Below the pieces are notes generated by a model. The model was not told where the DNA came from and made no database searches. It saw only the letters and a program-made list of their open reading frames with translations. Made by a program: the position numbers and the translations under genes. A DNA stretch of 64,000 bases from Methanoplanus limicola DSM 2279 (GTDB lineage: Archaea > Halobacteriota > Methanomicrobia > Methanomicrobiales > Methanomicrobiaceae), in the NCBI RefSeq assembly GCF_000243255.1, contig NZ_CM001436.1:3136947-3200946 (forward strand), in the 5' to 3' direction. Below are positions 44,299 through 52,357 of the stretch, piece by piece (within the stretch, counting starts at the first letter, position 1; each line of letters opens with the position of its first letter).

Positions 44299-44345
44299 GA
44301 TTTGGGATAACCGGATTGTGACCAGGATTATTTCAAATCATGCAC

Positions 44346-44410
44346 TTATACCGCACTTCATAGTAATAATCAAACTTCCCGGAACATTCCGGAAAGTTCT
44401 GAATTATACT
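44346..44410 (-). repeat. 65-bp promoter cassette, copy 1 (upstream of HTH-FHA gene)
   Basis: Aligns without gaps to 45233-45297, with 8 differences in 65. It holds CCGGAA-CA-TTCCGG (an inverted repeat) and, at its gene-proximal end, a TATA-like TATAAG on the minus strand. A second, 20-bp partial copy of the proximal end is at 44279-44298 (CACTATAAT core), giving tandem promoter candidates. Confidence 0.7.
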
Positions 44411-44444
44411 ATATTTCAAAAAGCCCCAGAACTCAGGGGATTTT

Positions 44445-45152
44445 TCAGTCAGTCCTCACAACAACTGCTGTGATATTGTCATCTGAAGATGATAGTGCCT
44501 CATTAATGAGCGCCTTTGCTGCATCACAGGCTTTAACACCCTTTAAAATCTCTTCAATCCTTTCTGAACCGATGTAATCATGAAGGCCGTCTGTTGAGAG
44601 GAGAAGCGTCACTCCGGAACTCAGAGAATCAGAAATTATGTCAACCCTGAAGTCACCTCCGAGGGAGTGCCTGATTATATGCTTCATCGGATGGAACCTC
44701 GCCGATTCAGCTTCCACCATCCCCTTGTCCACAAGTTCCTGGACAACAGAGTGATCCTTTGTAATCTGCCTGAGAATACCGTCAAGAAGATAAACTCTCG
44801 AATCACCGGTATTTCCGACTACAACCGAGCCGTCAACGATAAATGCTGCAGTAAGGGTTGTACCCATTCCTGCCCGCTCATCCTTCGCTTCTGAAATTAT
44901 AATACGGTCTGCCTCTTCAAAAGCCAGCCGCATTAAGGCTTCAACACCCGAAACTCCGTCTCCGGCCCTGTACTTATCTGTAAAAACGGACCTGAGAGTA
45001 TCAATAGCAATCCCGGATGCAACTTCACCGGCAGCATGTCCTCCAAGGCCATCTGCCACTGCAAGAAGTATGCCTTCACCTACAGGCATGGCTATACATG
45101 AATCTTCATTATAAACCCGCCTACCCGGAACTGTTACACAACTGTAGTCCAT
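44445..45152 (-). CDS. PP2C-family serine/threonine phosphatase
   Basis: 235 residues with all PP2C signatures: RRVYNEDS (11-18), VADGLGGHAAGE with the metal-binding Asp, GTTLTAAF, GNTGDSRVYLL, TKDHSVVQELV, LLLSTDGLHDYI and the final SDDNITAVVV. It reverses phosphorylation by Hanks-type kinases and is expected to oppose the neighbouring kinase. Single-domain and cytosolic. Its promoter carries the second copy of the 65-bp cassette found before the HTH-FHA gene. Confidence 0.94.
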   Translation of the reverse strand: MDYSCVTVPGRRVYNEDSCIAMPVGEGILLAVADGLGGHAAGEVASGIAIDTLRSVFTDKYRAGDGVSGVEALMRLAFEEADRIIISEAKDERAGMGTTLTAAFIVDGSVVVGNTGDSRVYLLDGILRQITKDHSVVQELVDKGMVEAESARFHPMKHIIRHSLGGDFRVDIISDSLSSGVTLLLSTDGLHDYIGSERIEEILKGVKACDAAKALINEALSSSDDNITAVVVRTD

Positions 45153-45476
45153 ATCTGCCCTTCCGGAAGTCTGATATTCCGGCGTATATAATCTGACATA
45201 TTATTTAAGATCCGGCCTGTAACTGTATAAGATTATAGTGCACTGCATAGTAATAAGCAAACTTTCCGGACAATTCCGGAATGTTCTGAATTATACTTTA
45301 TTAAGACATTTCAATGTTACCAAATCCTGTACAGTCCTTTCTTTCCGGATTACAGGATTTACAATACATGCAGATGGCAATTGTATTTCAGGAGTTATTA
45401 ATATGTTATATAGTATAGGTTAACCGGTATTCCGGCAGGGTTAAATAAAAAATATAATGAATATAAATTTCCCGGA
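45153..45476. other. Upstream region of the PP2C gene
   Basis: 324 bp between the PP2C start and the end of the zinc-ribbon gene. Beyond the cassette at 45233-45297 I see only A/T-rich sequence; the short plus-strand ORF at 45238 shares peptide similarity with the one at 44285 only because the DNA repeat is shared. Confidence 0.5.
45233..45297 (-). repeat. 65-bp promoter cassette, copy 2 (upstream of PP2C gene)
   Basis: 57 of 65 positions match 44346-44410. Contains paired TTCCGG-type sites and, gene-proximal, TGCACTATAATC on the minus strand as TATA box; the transcript would begin near 45207, about 55 bases before the PP2C ATG. Confidence 0.7.
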
Positions 45477-45827
45477 TTAAAGGACAGACATCCAGACTGC
45501 ATATGATCCTATAACCATTATGACAAGAATTACTATCAGAATTTTATAGAGGCATGATTTACATATCCCAAAGATCAGGTCGTCCTTTCCGGATTTGCAT
45601 GCACGGCATGAACCTCCGGATACTGCTTTGGGATATTCGGTTTTGTAGACTTTTGCAATTTTTTCATGAAGATTAGGCGAATTATGAATCCTGTGCCAGT
45701 CTTCATCACTCATCCCCAGAAAAAGGTCGCATTCGTGGCATTTTACCCATACTTCGTTATCAGAGGGTTTTTCTACATATAATCCGGTCTTCCCGCACTT
45801 TGGGCATGGAACTTCACTTAAAACCAT
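45477..45827 (-). CDS. Zinc-ribbon membrane protein
   Basis: 116 residues: an N-terminal CPKCGKTG / CHECDLF zinc ribbon, a second pair CRACKSGKDD / CKSCLYK (about 75-92), then one C-terminal membrane helix (ILIVILVIMVIGSYAVW). Anchored with the ribbons in the cytosol or facing out; function unknown. Upstream of the PP2C gene on the same strand but 324 bases away. Confidence 0.75.
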   Translation of the reverse strand: MVLSEVPCPKCGKTGLYVEKPSDNEVWVKCHECDLFLGMSDEDWHRIHNSPNLHEKIAKVYKTEYPKAVSGGSCRACKSGKDDLIFGICKSCLYKILIVILVIMVIGSYAVWMSVL

Positions 45828-46053
45828 AATTTTAAACAGGCAGATTACTAATTAACCCTTTTCATCTGAAATTCAGCCGGATCAGCACATATTAAAGATA
45901 ATTAAGAGAGATAATTTATTCAGGACGGTATCATTACAGAAAGATCCGGGCAGGATAATGCAGATGAGACCAGAGAAAACCGCCCATATCATTATGGGTA
46001 ATCACCCGGAGAATCCATGACTTTTTTCTTCAGAAAGGTTCAACAGATTTATA

Positions 46054-46662
46054 ATGAAAATATTCCGGATATCAGTACTGCTGTCCCTTCTTCTGATAAT
46101 TTCCCTCTTTGCAGGATGTACAGGAGAAAACAGCGGCGATTCAGAAATATCAGGGTACATTGAATCCCTTAAATCAGGCACACAGGAAGATAAGAAGAAG
46201 GCAGCAGAGGCTCTTGCAGAGAGAGGAGAGGCTGCAATACCACAGTTGAGTGCCGTTCTCACATCTGAAGATAAACAGTCGGCAACATGGGCTGCTGTAG
46301 CTCTCACCAGGATGGGCGAAATTTCAGTTGAACCTATGATCGGACTGCTCTCATCAGGAGATGAAAATCAGCGCGAATGGGCAGTAAATATCCTGGCATG
46401 TATAGGTGAGCCGGCATATCAGCCATTAATTGATGTTCTTAACACCGGAAATCAGGAAGAGACTGAAGGTGCTTCACTTGCACTTATTAAAATCGGCGGC
46501 CCCGCACTGCCTCTGCTCTCACTTGAACTGAACACAAATCCGGATGCAAACCTCGCGGAGATCGACTCAGTAATAAGATCCATTTATGCAACAGCCGGCC
46601 TTCAGGAGAGACTTGCGAACACAACGGCATCGGATTTGGCATCCGGAGATAGAACAGTATAA
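46054..46662 (+). CDS. HEAT-repeat lipoprotein
   Basis: 202 residues. Signal peptide with a lipobox-like LFAGC (Cys21), then a Ser/Gly linker and four HEAT-like repeats (KKKAAEALAERGEAAIPQL, ATWAAVALTRMGEISVEPM, REWAVNILACIGEPAYQPL, EGASLALIKIGGPALPLL). An anchored, extracytoplasmic binding protein. Partner unknown; a cytosolic HEAT protein occurs at 60 kb. Confidence 0.83.
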   Translation: MKIFRISVLLSLLLIISLFAGCTGENSGDSEISGYIESLKSGTQEDKKKAAEALAERGEAAIPQLSAVLTSEDKQSATWAAVALTRMGEISVEPMIGLLSSGDENQREWAVNILACIGEPAYQPLIDVLNTGNQEETEGASLALIKIGGPALPLLSLELNTNPDANLAEIDSVIRSIYATAGLQERLANTTASDLASGDRTV

Positions 46663-46701
46663 CAACTATAAAACACCAGATTCATAATAAGGGACACATA
46701 A

Positions 46702-47601
46702 ATGAAAATAACAATACTTACTGAAAATTCAGTCATATTTGCATCCCCTTTCTCCGGAGAACACGGATTCTCAGCACTGGTTGAAGATGGGGAGAAAAAA
46801 ATACTCTTCGATACCGGAAAAACCGATTTATTTGCAAAAAATGCTGAGAAGATGGATATTGACGTCTTTGAACCTGAGATTATTGCATTCTCACACGGCC
46901 ACTATGACCACACAGGCGGGATTCTGCATATGATTCACACCCTTCAGGACGCTGAAACAGGTACAGAAGAAGGCCGTCAGGCTTCAGATGAAAATAATAA
47001 GACTGAGATTGTTGCGCACCCGGAGTTTTTCAGGAAGAGGTATGCAAGAGAGGAAGATCATCTCAGATATATCGGAAATCCGTTCACAAGAGAGGACCTG
47101 GAGAAGCATTTCAGAATAACACTTACTGCAAAACCTGTAAAACTCTCCGAAAATGTCGTCTTCCTCGGCGAGATCAGACGTATTTTTGACTTTGAAGACC
47201 CTGGAGACTGGTCGGTGTACCCGGATGAGACAGGCGATAAAGGATTTACCGTTGATACTATTCCGGATGACACAGCCCTTGCATTAAGGACAGATAAAGG
47301 TATATTTGTCCTCACCGGATGTTCGCATTCGGGAATCTGCTCAATTGTTGAGCAGGCGAAGACGGCATTTGGAGAAGAGCAGGAGATAATCGGAATCATG
47401 GGCGGACTTCACCTGGCAGGACTGCCTGATGAGAAGATAAAAAAGACAGGAGAATATCTCAGGGATAATGTCAGAGGCAGGATATACCCCGGACACTGCA
47501 CAGGTTTTGACGAAATACTTAAGCTCTCCAAGTACTGTGATACAGGATATTCCGGAGTTGGGATTGTCCTTGATCTGGACAGTCCGGATTTGCAGGATTA
47601 A
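46702..47601 (+). CDS. MBL-fold metallohydrolase (COG1237, dihydropterin-type)
   Basis: 299 residues with the metallo-beta-lactamase motif SHGHYDHTGG (about 64-73), KILFDTGK before it and TGCSHSGICSI and GGLHL after it. Resembles the archaeal 7,8-dihydropterin-6-methyl-4-(beta-D-ribofuranosyl)aminobenzene-5'-phosphate synthase family (methanopterin pathway), but that assignment by family resemblance is not proof of the reaction. No other methanopterin genes lie nearby. Confidence 0.83.
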   Translation: MKITILTENSVIFASPFSGEHGFSALVEDGEKKILFDTGKTDLFAKNAEKMDIDVFEPEIIAFSHGHYDHTGGILHMIHTLQDAETGTEEGRQASDENNKTEIVAHPEFFRKRYAREEDHLRYIGNPFTREDLEKHFRITLTAKPVKLSENVVFLGEIRRIFDFEDPGDWSVYPDETGDKGFTVDTIPDDTALALRTDKGIFVLTGCSHSGICSIVEQAKTAFGEEQEIIGIMGGLHLAGLPDEKIKKTGEYLRDNVRGRIYPGHCTGFDEILKLSKYCDTGYSGVGIVLDLDSPDLQD

Positions 47602-47685
47602 AAAATAAAACCTGCCACTTCCAACTCTCCTAAACTCCGGAGAAGCAGACATATTATATATATTTTTGAAATCAGAATAAATTTA

Positions 47686-48045
47686 ATGGATAAAGACAGA
47701 TCTTCTGAACCAAACCGGATGTGCAGTCTGGCGATAACCCTTCTTTTAGCCTCTGCGGCTGTTATGGCTGCGGGCTGTATATCAAACAGCAGTGACAGCA
47801 CGATATGGAAAGACGCTCCGGATGTGAATATAAATACAGAAGGAACAGTCACTTATGTTGACCTTGAAGGAGGATTTTACGGTATTGTGGCAAAGGACGG
47901 CACCAGATATTACCCCTTAAATCTTGGGGAGAATATGCAGAAAGACGGGCTTAAAGTGAGATTCCTTGCAGACACGAAGGACGATATAATGACAGTGCAG
48001 CAGTGGGGAATTCCGGTCGAGATCGTCAATATAAAAGAGATATGA
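47686..48045 (+). CDS. Small lipoprotein with OB-like domain
   Basis: 119 residues: a basic N-terminus, a hydrophobic signal helix and lipobox AAGC (Cys30), then about 75 residues of beta-rich sequence (GTVTYVDLEGGFYGIVAKDG, LKVRFLADTKDD) similar to small inhibitor-like lipoproteins. Exported and anchored; function unknown. Confidence 0.75.
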   Translation: MDKDRSSEPNRMCSLAITLLLASAAVMAAGCISNSSDSTIWKDAPDVNINTEGTVTYVDLEGGFYGIVAKDGTRYYPLNLGENMQKDGLKVRFLADTKDDIMTVQQWGIPVEIVNIKEI

Positions 48046-48197
48046 TTCTGATTTATCCATAACCTCCAGAATTTATAAAAATATGCTCCAAATCACCGGC
48101 ATACAATCGGTCTGTGACCTATGAAAACTGGCTGGTAAATTACAGGAAGCAATGAAAAAGATGAAGACCAAAAGAGGCACAGCAAAGGGACTGCCTG

Positions 48198-50141
48198 ATG
48201 TCAGCCTCCGGGAGTATGGATATGTATCATAAAGATTTTTTTGACCTGGATTCCCTTAAGGAAGGTTTTGACGTTGAACTAAAAACCGCACTGGGAAGGG
48301 ACAAAAAAGGAGCAGTTCCCGAATCCTTCTGGGAGACCTATTCTGCAATGGCAAATACCAGTGGAGGCATTATAATTCTTGGAGCACAGGAAAAAGATGA
48401 ATCTGTTGTATATCATAATTTGCCAAAATACGGACAGATGATTCAGGACATCTGGAATAATCTTAACAATCCAAAAAAAGTGAGTGTGAACATACTCCAG
48501 AACAGGAACATTAAACCCAAAACATATGAGGGGAAAAATATCATTGTAGTCACAGTACCTCAGGCCTCGCGAAAACAGCGTCCGGTATATATCGGAACTA
48601 ACCCACTTGAAGGGACATACCAAAGGCAAAACGAGGGAGATTACAGGTGCCAGCCCGAACTGGTTAAACAGATGCTCGGTGAGCAGGCAAATGACACCAG
48701 AGATGCCGTTATTCTTGAAAACTTTACTATTGATGATATAGATAAAGAATCATATCGTATATACCGCCAGCAGTTCTCGAATCTCAAACCAAATCACCCG
48801 TTTAATGAATGTGATGAGAAAGAATTTCTGCGCCAGATCGGTGGATGGAAAAGGAACCGCCAGAATGGAAAAGAAGGACTCACCCTTGCAGGACTCTTAA
48901 TGTTTGGCAAATTCCGTTCAATTCTTGATGCAGTTCCCAATTATATTGTAGATTATCAGGAAAGGGAAAACACCGATACACGGTGGGTTGACAGAATCAC
49001 TCTGGATGGATCGTGGTCCGGGTGCCTGTATGATTTTTACCGGACAGTTATGAAAAAACTGTCAGCTGATCTTAAAGTACCCTTTAAGCTGAACGGGGAT
49101 GAAAGAATCGAGGATACACCGGTTCATGAGGCACTGCGTGAAGCTCTGGTAAATACGATTATTCATGCTGATTATTCCGGAAACTGCTCATTACTTGTTG
49201 TGAAACGCCCGGATCTTTTTGGATTCAGGAATCCCGGACTTATGAGGATTCCCAAACCGGAAGCAATTCGCGGAGGGATCAGTGACTGCCGCAACCGGAA
49301 TCTGCAGAAGATGTTTCAGTTCATTGGTCTTGGTGAGCAGGCAGGGTCCGGATTCCCAAAGATATATCAGAACTGGCAAATGCAGCACTGGCGTGAACCA
49401 ATGCTTGAAGAGAGGCATGGGAGCAACCAGACAGTATTCATCCTGAAGATGACAAGCCTCCTCCCGGAAGAGGTTTTAGGTGCACTAAAAAGTGAATTTG
49501 GGGAATCATTCAGAGATTTGGTAAATGTTGAGCGCCTTGCGATGGTAACTGCATATTCTGAGGGTTGCGTAAATCACAGCAGGCTAAAAGAGCTGAGCAG
49601 AGAGCACCCGCATGACATAACCATCTCACTCCATAACCTGGTGAAACAGGGACTACTGGCGAGTGAGGGTTCGGGAAGGAATACATTTTATTACATTCCA
49701 GGAAGACACCCAATGGGAGATGAAATTTTCGGAGGAGAAATATGCCCAAAATATAGCTCCGAGCATTTGGATAACAGCTCCGAGCATTTGGATAACAGCT
49801 CCGAGCATTTGGATAACAGCTCCGAGCATTTGGATAACAGCTCCGAGCATTTGGATAACAGCTCCGAGCATTTGGCTACCTTAAGAGATATTGCAGAACC
49901 AGTAAAATCTGTAAAAAAGGCCTCAAAAGCGCTCATGGAATCCACAATTATGGAGTTATGCAGTGGTAGACATCTGACAATTGAAGAGCTATCATCTCTC
50001 CTTAATCGAAATAAAGACACACTGAGAACACATTACATCATACCACTGCTGCATAAAGGAAAGCTTGAGCAGAAATACAAAAATGTCACCACCCATCCAA
50101 ATCAGAAGTATCGGGCTGTAGATGAAAAAGAGAGAGAATGA
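48198..50141 (+). CDS. AlbA_2/HATPase-like transcription regulator with a tandem-repeat linker
   Basis: 647 residues. N-terminal AlbA_2 domain (FDVELKTALGRDKK, MANTSGGIIILGAQEKD), a middle region with a GHKL-ATPase-like segment (EALREALVNTIIHADY, FRNPGLM, LGEQAGSGFPKIY) and C-terminal winged HTH regions. Between HTH parts, residues about 520-561 are six copies of a 7-residue unit SSEHLDN, encoded by a 21-bp tandem repeat at 49755-49880. The family (COG2865-like) is often linked to defence or accessory functions; its target is unknown. Lone gene. Confidence 0.9.
   Translation: MSASGSMDMYHKDFFDLDSLKEGFDVELKTALGRDKKGAVPESFWETYSAMANTSGGIIILGAQEKDESVVYHNLPKYGQMIQDIWNNLNNPKKVSVNILQNRNIKPKTYEGKNIIVVTVPQASRKQRPVYIGTNPLEGTYQRQNEGDYRCQPELVKQMLGEQANDTRDAVILENFTIDDIDKESYRIYRQQFSNLKPNHPFNECDEKEFLRQIGGWKRNRQNGKEGLTLAGLLMFGKFRSILDAVPNYIVDYQERENTDTRWVDRITLDGSWSGCLYDFYRTVMKKLSADLKVPFKLNGDERIEDTPVHEALREALVNTIIHADYSGNCSLLVVKRPDLFGFRNPGLMRIPKPEAIRGGISDCRNRNLQKMFQFIGLGEQAGSGFPKIYQNWQMQHWREPMLEERHGSNQTVFILKMTSLLPEEVLGALKSEFGESFRDLVNVERLAMVTAYSEGCVNHSRLKELSREHPHDITISLHNLVKQGLLASEGSGRNTFYYIPGRHPMGDEIFGGEICPKYSSEHLDNSSEHLDNSSEHLDNSSEHLDNSSEHLDNSSEHLATLRDIAEPVKSVKKASKALMESTIMELCSGRHLTIEELSSLLNRNKDTLRTHYIIPLLHKGKLEQKYKNVTTHPNQKYRAVDEKERE
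49755..49880 (+). repeat. 21-bp tandem repeat, six units, inside the AlbA_2 gene
   Basis: Five identical copies of a unit starting AGCTCCGAGCATTTGG and ending ATAAC, then a sixth that differs only at its end (CTACC). Each unit is in frame (SSEHLDN), so changes in copy number would keep the frame. No spacers, so it is not a CRISPR array. Confidence 0.95.
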
Positions 50142-50191
50142 TCCGGAATCATTCAAAAGCTGTATTATAAATGAAGATTAATTATCGGAGA

Positions 50192-51190
50192 TTAAATCTT
50201 ATTTCCGGATGACCTCAGATGCTCCCTTGCAGCCGGTGTCGTCTCCCTGCCCTGAGGAGTTCTTTTTATAAATCCAATCTGGATGAGATATGGTTCATAG
50301 ACATCCTCAATTGTCCTGACCTCCTCACCAACAGAAATAGCAATCGTTTTTACCCCGACAGGCCCCCCATCAAAGTCATCCGAAATTACGGATAAAATCC
50401 GCCTGTCAAGCTCATCAAGCCCGGTTTCATCGATCTGAAGCATAGAAAGCGCACCGGATGCGATCTCTTTCGTGACAGTACCGTCCCCCTTTACTGACGC
50501 ATAGTCACGAACCCTTCTGAGCAGACGGTTAGCAATCCTCGGAGTCCCGCGGCTTCTGCCTGCAATCTCTGCAGCACCTTCACCGGTGATCTCAATTTTA
50601 AGAATAGAGGCACTCCTTAAGACAATTCTCCTGAGTTCTTCCGGATTATAAAGCGAAAGGCGTGATATTATGCCAAACCTGTCACGAAAAGGAGAACCCA
50701 AAAGTCCCTGTTTTGTCGTTGCACCAATGAGGGTGAAATGCTCAAGGTTTAACTTTACCGACCTCGCACTCGGCCCCTCTCCGATCATAATGTCAATGAA
50801 GAGGTCCTCCATTGCAGGGTAGAGGATCTCCTCCACAACGGAGTTTATCCTGTGAATCTCATCTATAAACAGAATATCCCCGCGTTTCAGTGCCGTCAGA
50901 AGTGCCGCAACGTCACCGGGTTTTTCAAGCACAGGTCCGGTAGTCGTCTTAATGGCAGATCCCATCTCATTTGCAATGATATTTGCAAGGGTCGTCTTGC
51001 CAAGCCCCGGCGGCCCTGAGAACAGGATATGATCAAGCGGTTCACCGCGGAGTTTTGCAGCTTCTATCGCTATCTTAAGCGATTCCCTCACCTGCTCCTG
51101 CCCTACAAAGCTTTCAAGACTATCAGGCCTTATAGTCACCTCATAAACGTCATCACCGGCAGATTCCGGTGAGACAATCCTTTCATCCAT
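50192..51190 (-). CDS. ruvB: Holliday junction branch-migration ATPase RuvB
   Basis: 332 residues, AAA+ motor of RuvAB: Walker [10 protein letters not shown] (about 60-68), Walker B FIDEIHRI, sensor and arginine-finger region GPSARSV and a C-terminal winged-helix domain ([12 protein letters not shown]). Closely bacterial in sequence. Last of the ruvC-ruvA-ruvB operon. Confidence 0.96.
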   Translation of the reverse strand: MDERIVSPESAGDDVYEVTIRPDSLESFVGQEQVRESLKIAIEAAKLRGEPLDHILFSGPPGLGKTTLANIIANEMGSAIKTTTGPVLEKPGDVAALLTALKRGDILFIDEIHRINSVVEEILYPAMEDLFIDIMIGEGPSARSVKLNLEHFTLIGATTKQGLLGSPFRDRFGIISRLSLYNPEELRRIVLRSASILKIEITGEGAAEIAGRSRGTPRIANRLLRRVRDYASVKGDGTVTKEIASGALSMLQIDETGLDELDRRILSVISDDFDGGPVGVKTIAISVGEEVRTIEDVYEPYLIQIGFIKRTPQGRETTPAAREHLRSSGNKI

Positions 51191-51195
51191 AACAG

Positions 51196-51795
51196 TCAGT
51201 ATTCCTTAAGTTTTGCAAGTGAATCGCGTATAAGTTCCTGAAGAGAAATATCTCCGCTGGATGATGCTATAGTCTCAACAGCAGTTCTGGACTCCTTCTC
51301 CTGAAATCCAAGCGAGAGAAGGGCACTGACAGCATCGTTTATAACCGGAATTTTCGTTCCGGAATCAGGGGACGCTATCGTCTCGCTGATCCTCTTCATC
51401 TTATCCCGGAGTTCAAGAATCAGCCTCTTTGCACTCTTCGGCCCGATCCCGGATATTCTTGTCAGCACCTTTTCATCGTCATTTAATATCGCAAATGCAA
51501 ACTCCTCAGTGCTGATCTGTGAAATAATATTCAGGGCGGTCTGAGGTCCGATTCCGGATACACTGATCAGAACCGAAAACATCTCAACCTCATTCTGGTG
51601 TATAGAGCCATAAAGCGAAACAGAGTCCTCTCTGACCACCATATTCGTATATACCCTGACGGGCCTCTCACCAGAGAGAGAAAGCTCATCAAGTGATAAC
51701 TTTGGAAGATAGACCCTGTAGCCTACACCGCCGACATCCAGAACAGCCCATTTATCTCCGGTCTGTACCGGAATACCATATAGTTGTGCAATCAT
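51196..51795 (-). CDS. ruvA: Holliday junction DNA-binding protein RuvA
   Basis: 199 residues: OB-fold (about 1-65), tandem helix-hairpin-helix ([12 protein letters not shown] and [18 protein letters not shown]) and a C-terminal domain that binds RuvB ([15 protein letters not shown]). Tetramer holds the four-way junction. Five bases before ruvB and one after ruvC. Confidence 0.96.
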   Translation of the reverse strand: MIAQLYGIPVQTGDKWAVLDVGGVGYRVYLPKLSLDELSLSGERPVRVYTNMVVREDSVSLYGSIHQNEVEMFSVLISVSGIGPQTALNIISQISTEEFAFAILNDDEKVLTRISGIGPKSAKRLILELRDKMKRISETIASPDSGTKIPVINDAVSALLSLGFQEKESRTAVETIASSSGDISLQELIRDSLAKLKEY

Positions 51796-51796
51796 A

Positions 51797-52267
51797 CTAT
51801 CTCATCATGTGAATATGGCAGAGGGCTATCGAAAGCCCGTCTGCTGCATCATCCGGACGCGGAATCTTGTCAAGGCTAAGAAGCCTTCGGATCATATCCT
51901 GCATCTGACGCTTGTCGGCCCTGCCTGAACCTGTAACTGCCTGTTTGATCTGGTTAGGAGTAAATTCCGTTATAGGAATTGCCCTCTGCTCTGCCGCCAG
52001 AAGAATGATACCGCGTGCCTCACTGACACTCAGGGCAGTCGTGGTGTTCCTCGAAAAGAATAGCTTTTCAACTGCTACACAGTCAGCTTCATACTTTCCG
52101 AAGAGTTCTGAGAGGGCATTGTAAATCTCAAGAAGCCTCTCAGAACATCTTAGTTCACAACCGGTCTCGATGCACCCATATTCAAGAGCTGTAACCTTGC
52201 CCCTCTCCTCTTTAATCACGCCAAACCCGACACGGGCCAGACCAGGATCAATTCCTATTACAATCAA
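51797..52267 (-). CDS. ruvC: Holliday junction resolvase RuvC
   Basis: 156 residues, RNase H-fold nuclease. The catalytic Asp7 in VIGIDPGLARVG, Glu near residue 67 (AVEKLFFSRN) and the C-terminal acidic pair in RPDDAADGLSIA are visible. It cuts junctions branch-migrated by RuvAB. Archaea normally use Hjc for this step. First gene of the operon. Confidence 0.95.
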   Translation of the reverse strand: MIVIGIDPGLARVGFGVIKEERGKVTALEYGCIETGCELRCSERLLEIYNALSELFGKYEADCVAVEKLFFSRNTTTALSVSEARGIILLAAEQRAIPITEFTPNQIKQAVTGSGRADKRQMQDMIRRLLSLDKIPRPDDAADGLSIALCHIHMMR

Positions 52268-52357
52268 TTGTTATTCAGCTTCCTTTGTATCCTTAAAATT
52301 AAATTCAGAAGAATAATAATCCAGGGGTATCAACCCGAAAAATATGACATCTTCAGG

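Noticed and set aside
44285..45423. Two plus-strand ORFs (44285-44473 and 45238-45423) with similar peptides
   Set aside because: The similarity comes from the duplicated DNA cassette. The differences change amino acids at all codon positions with no third-position bias, so coding is unlikely.
49755..49880. Possible CRISPR array
   Set aside because: The units are contiguous, 21 bp, in frame and without spacers; it is a coding tandem repeat.
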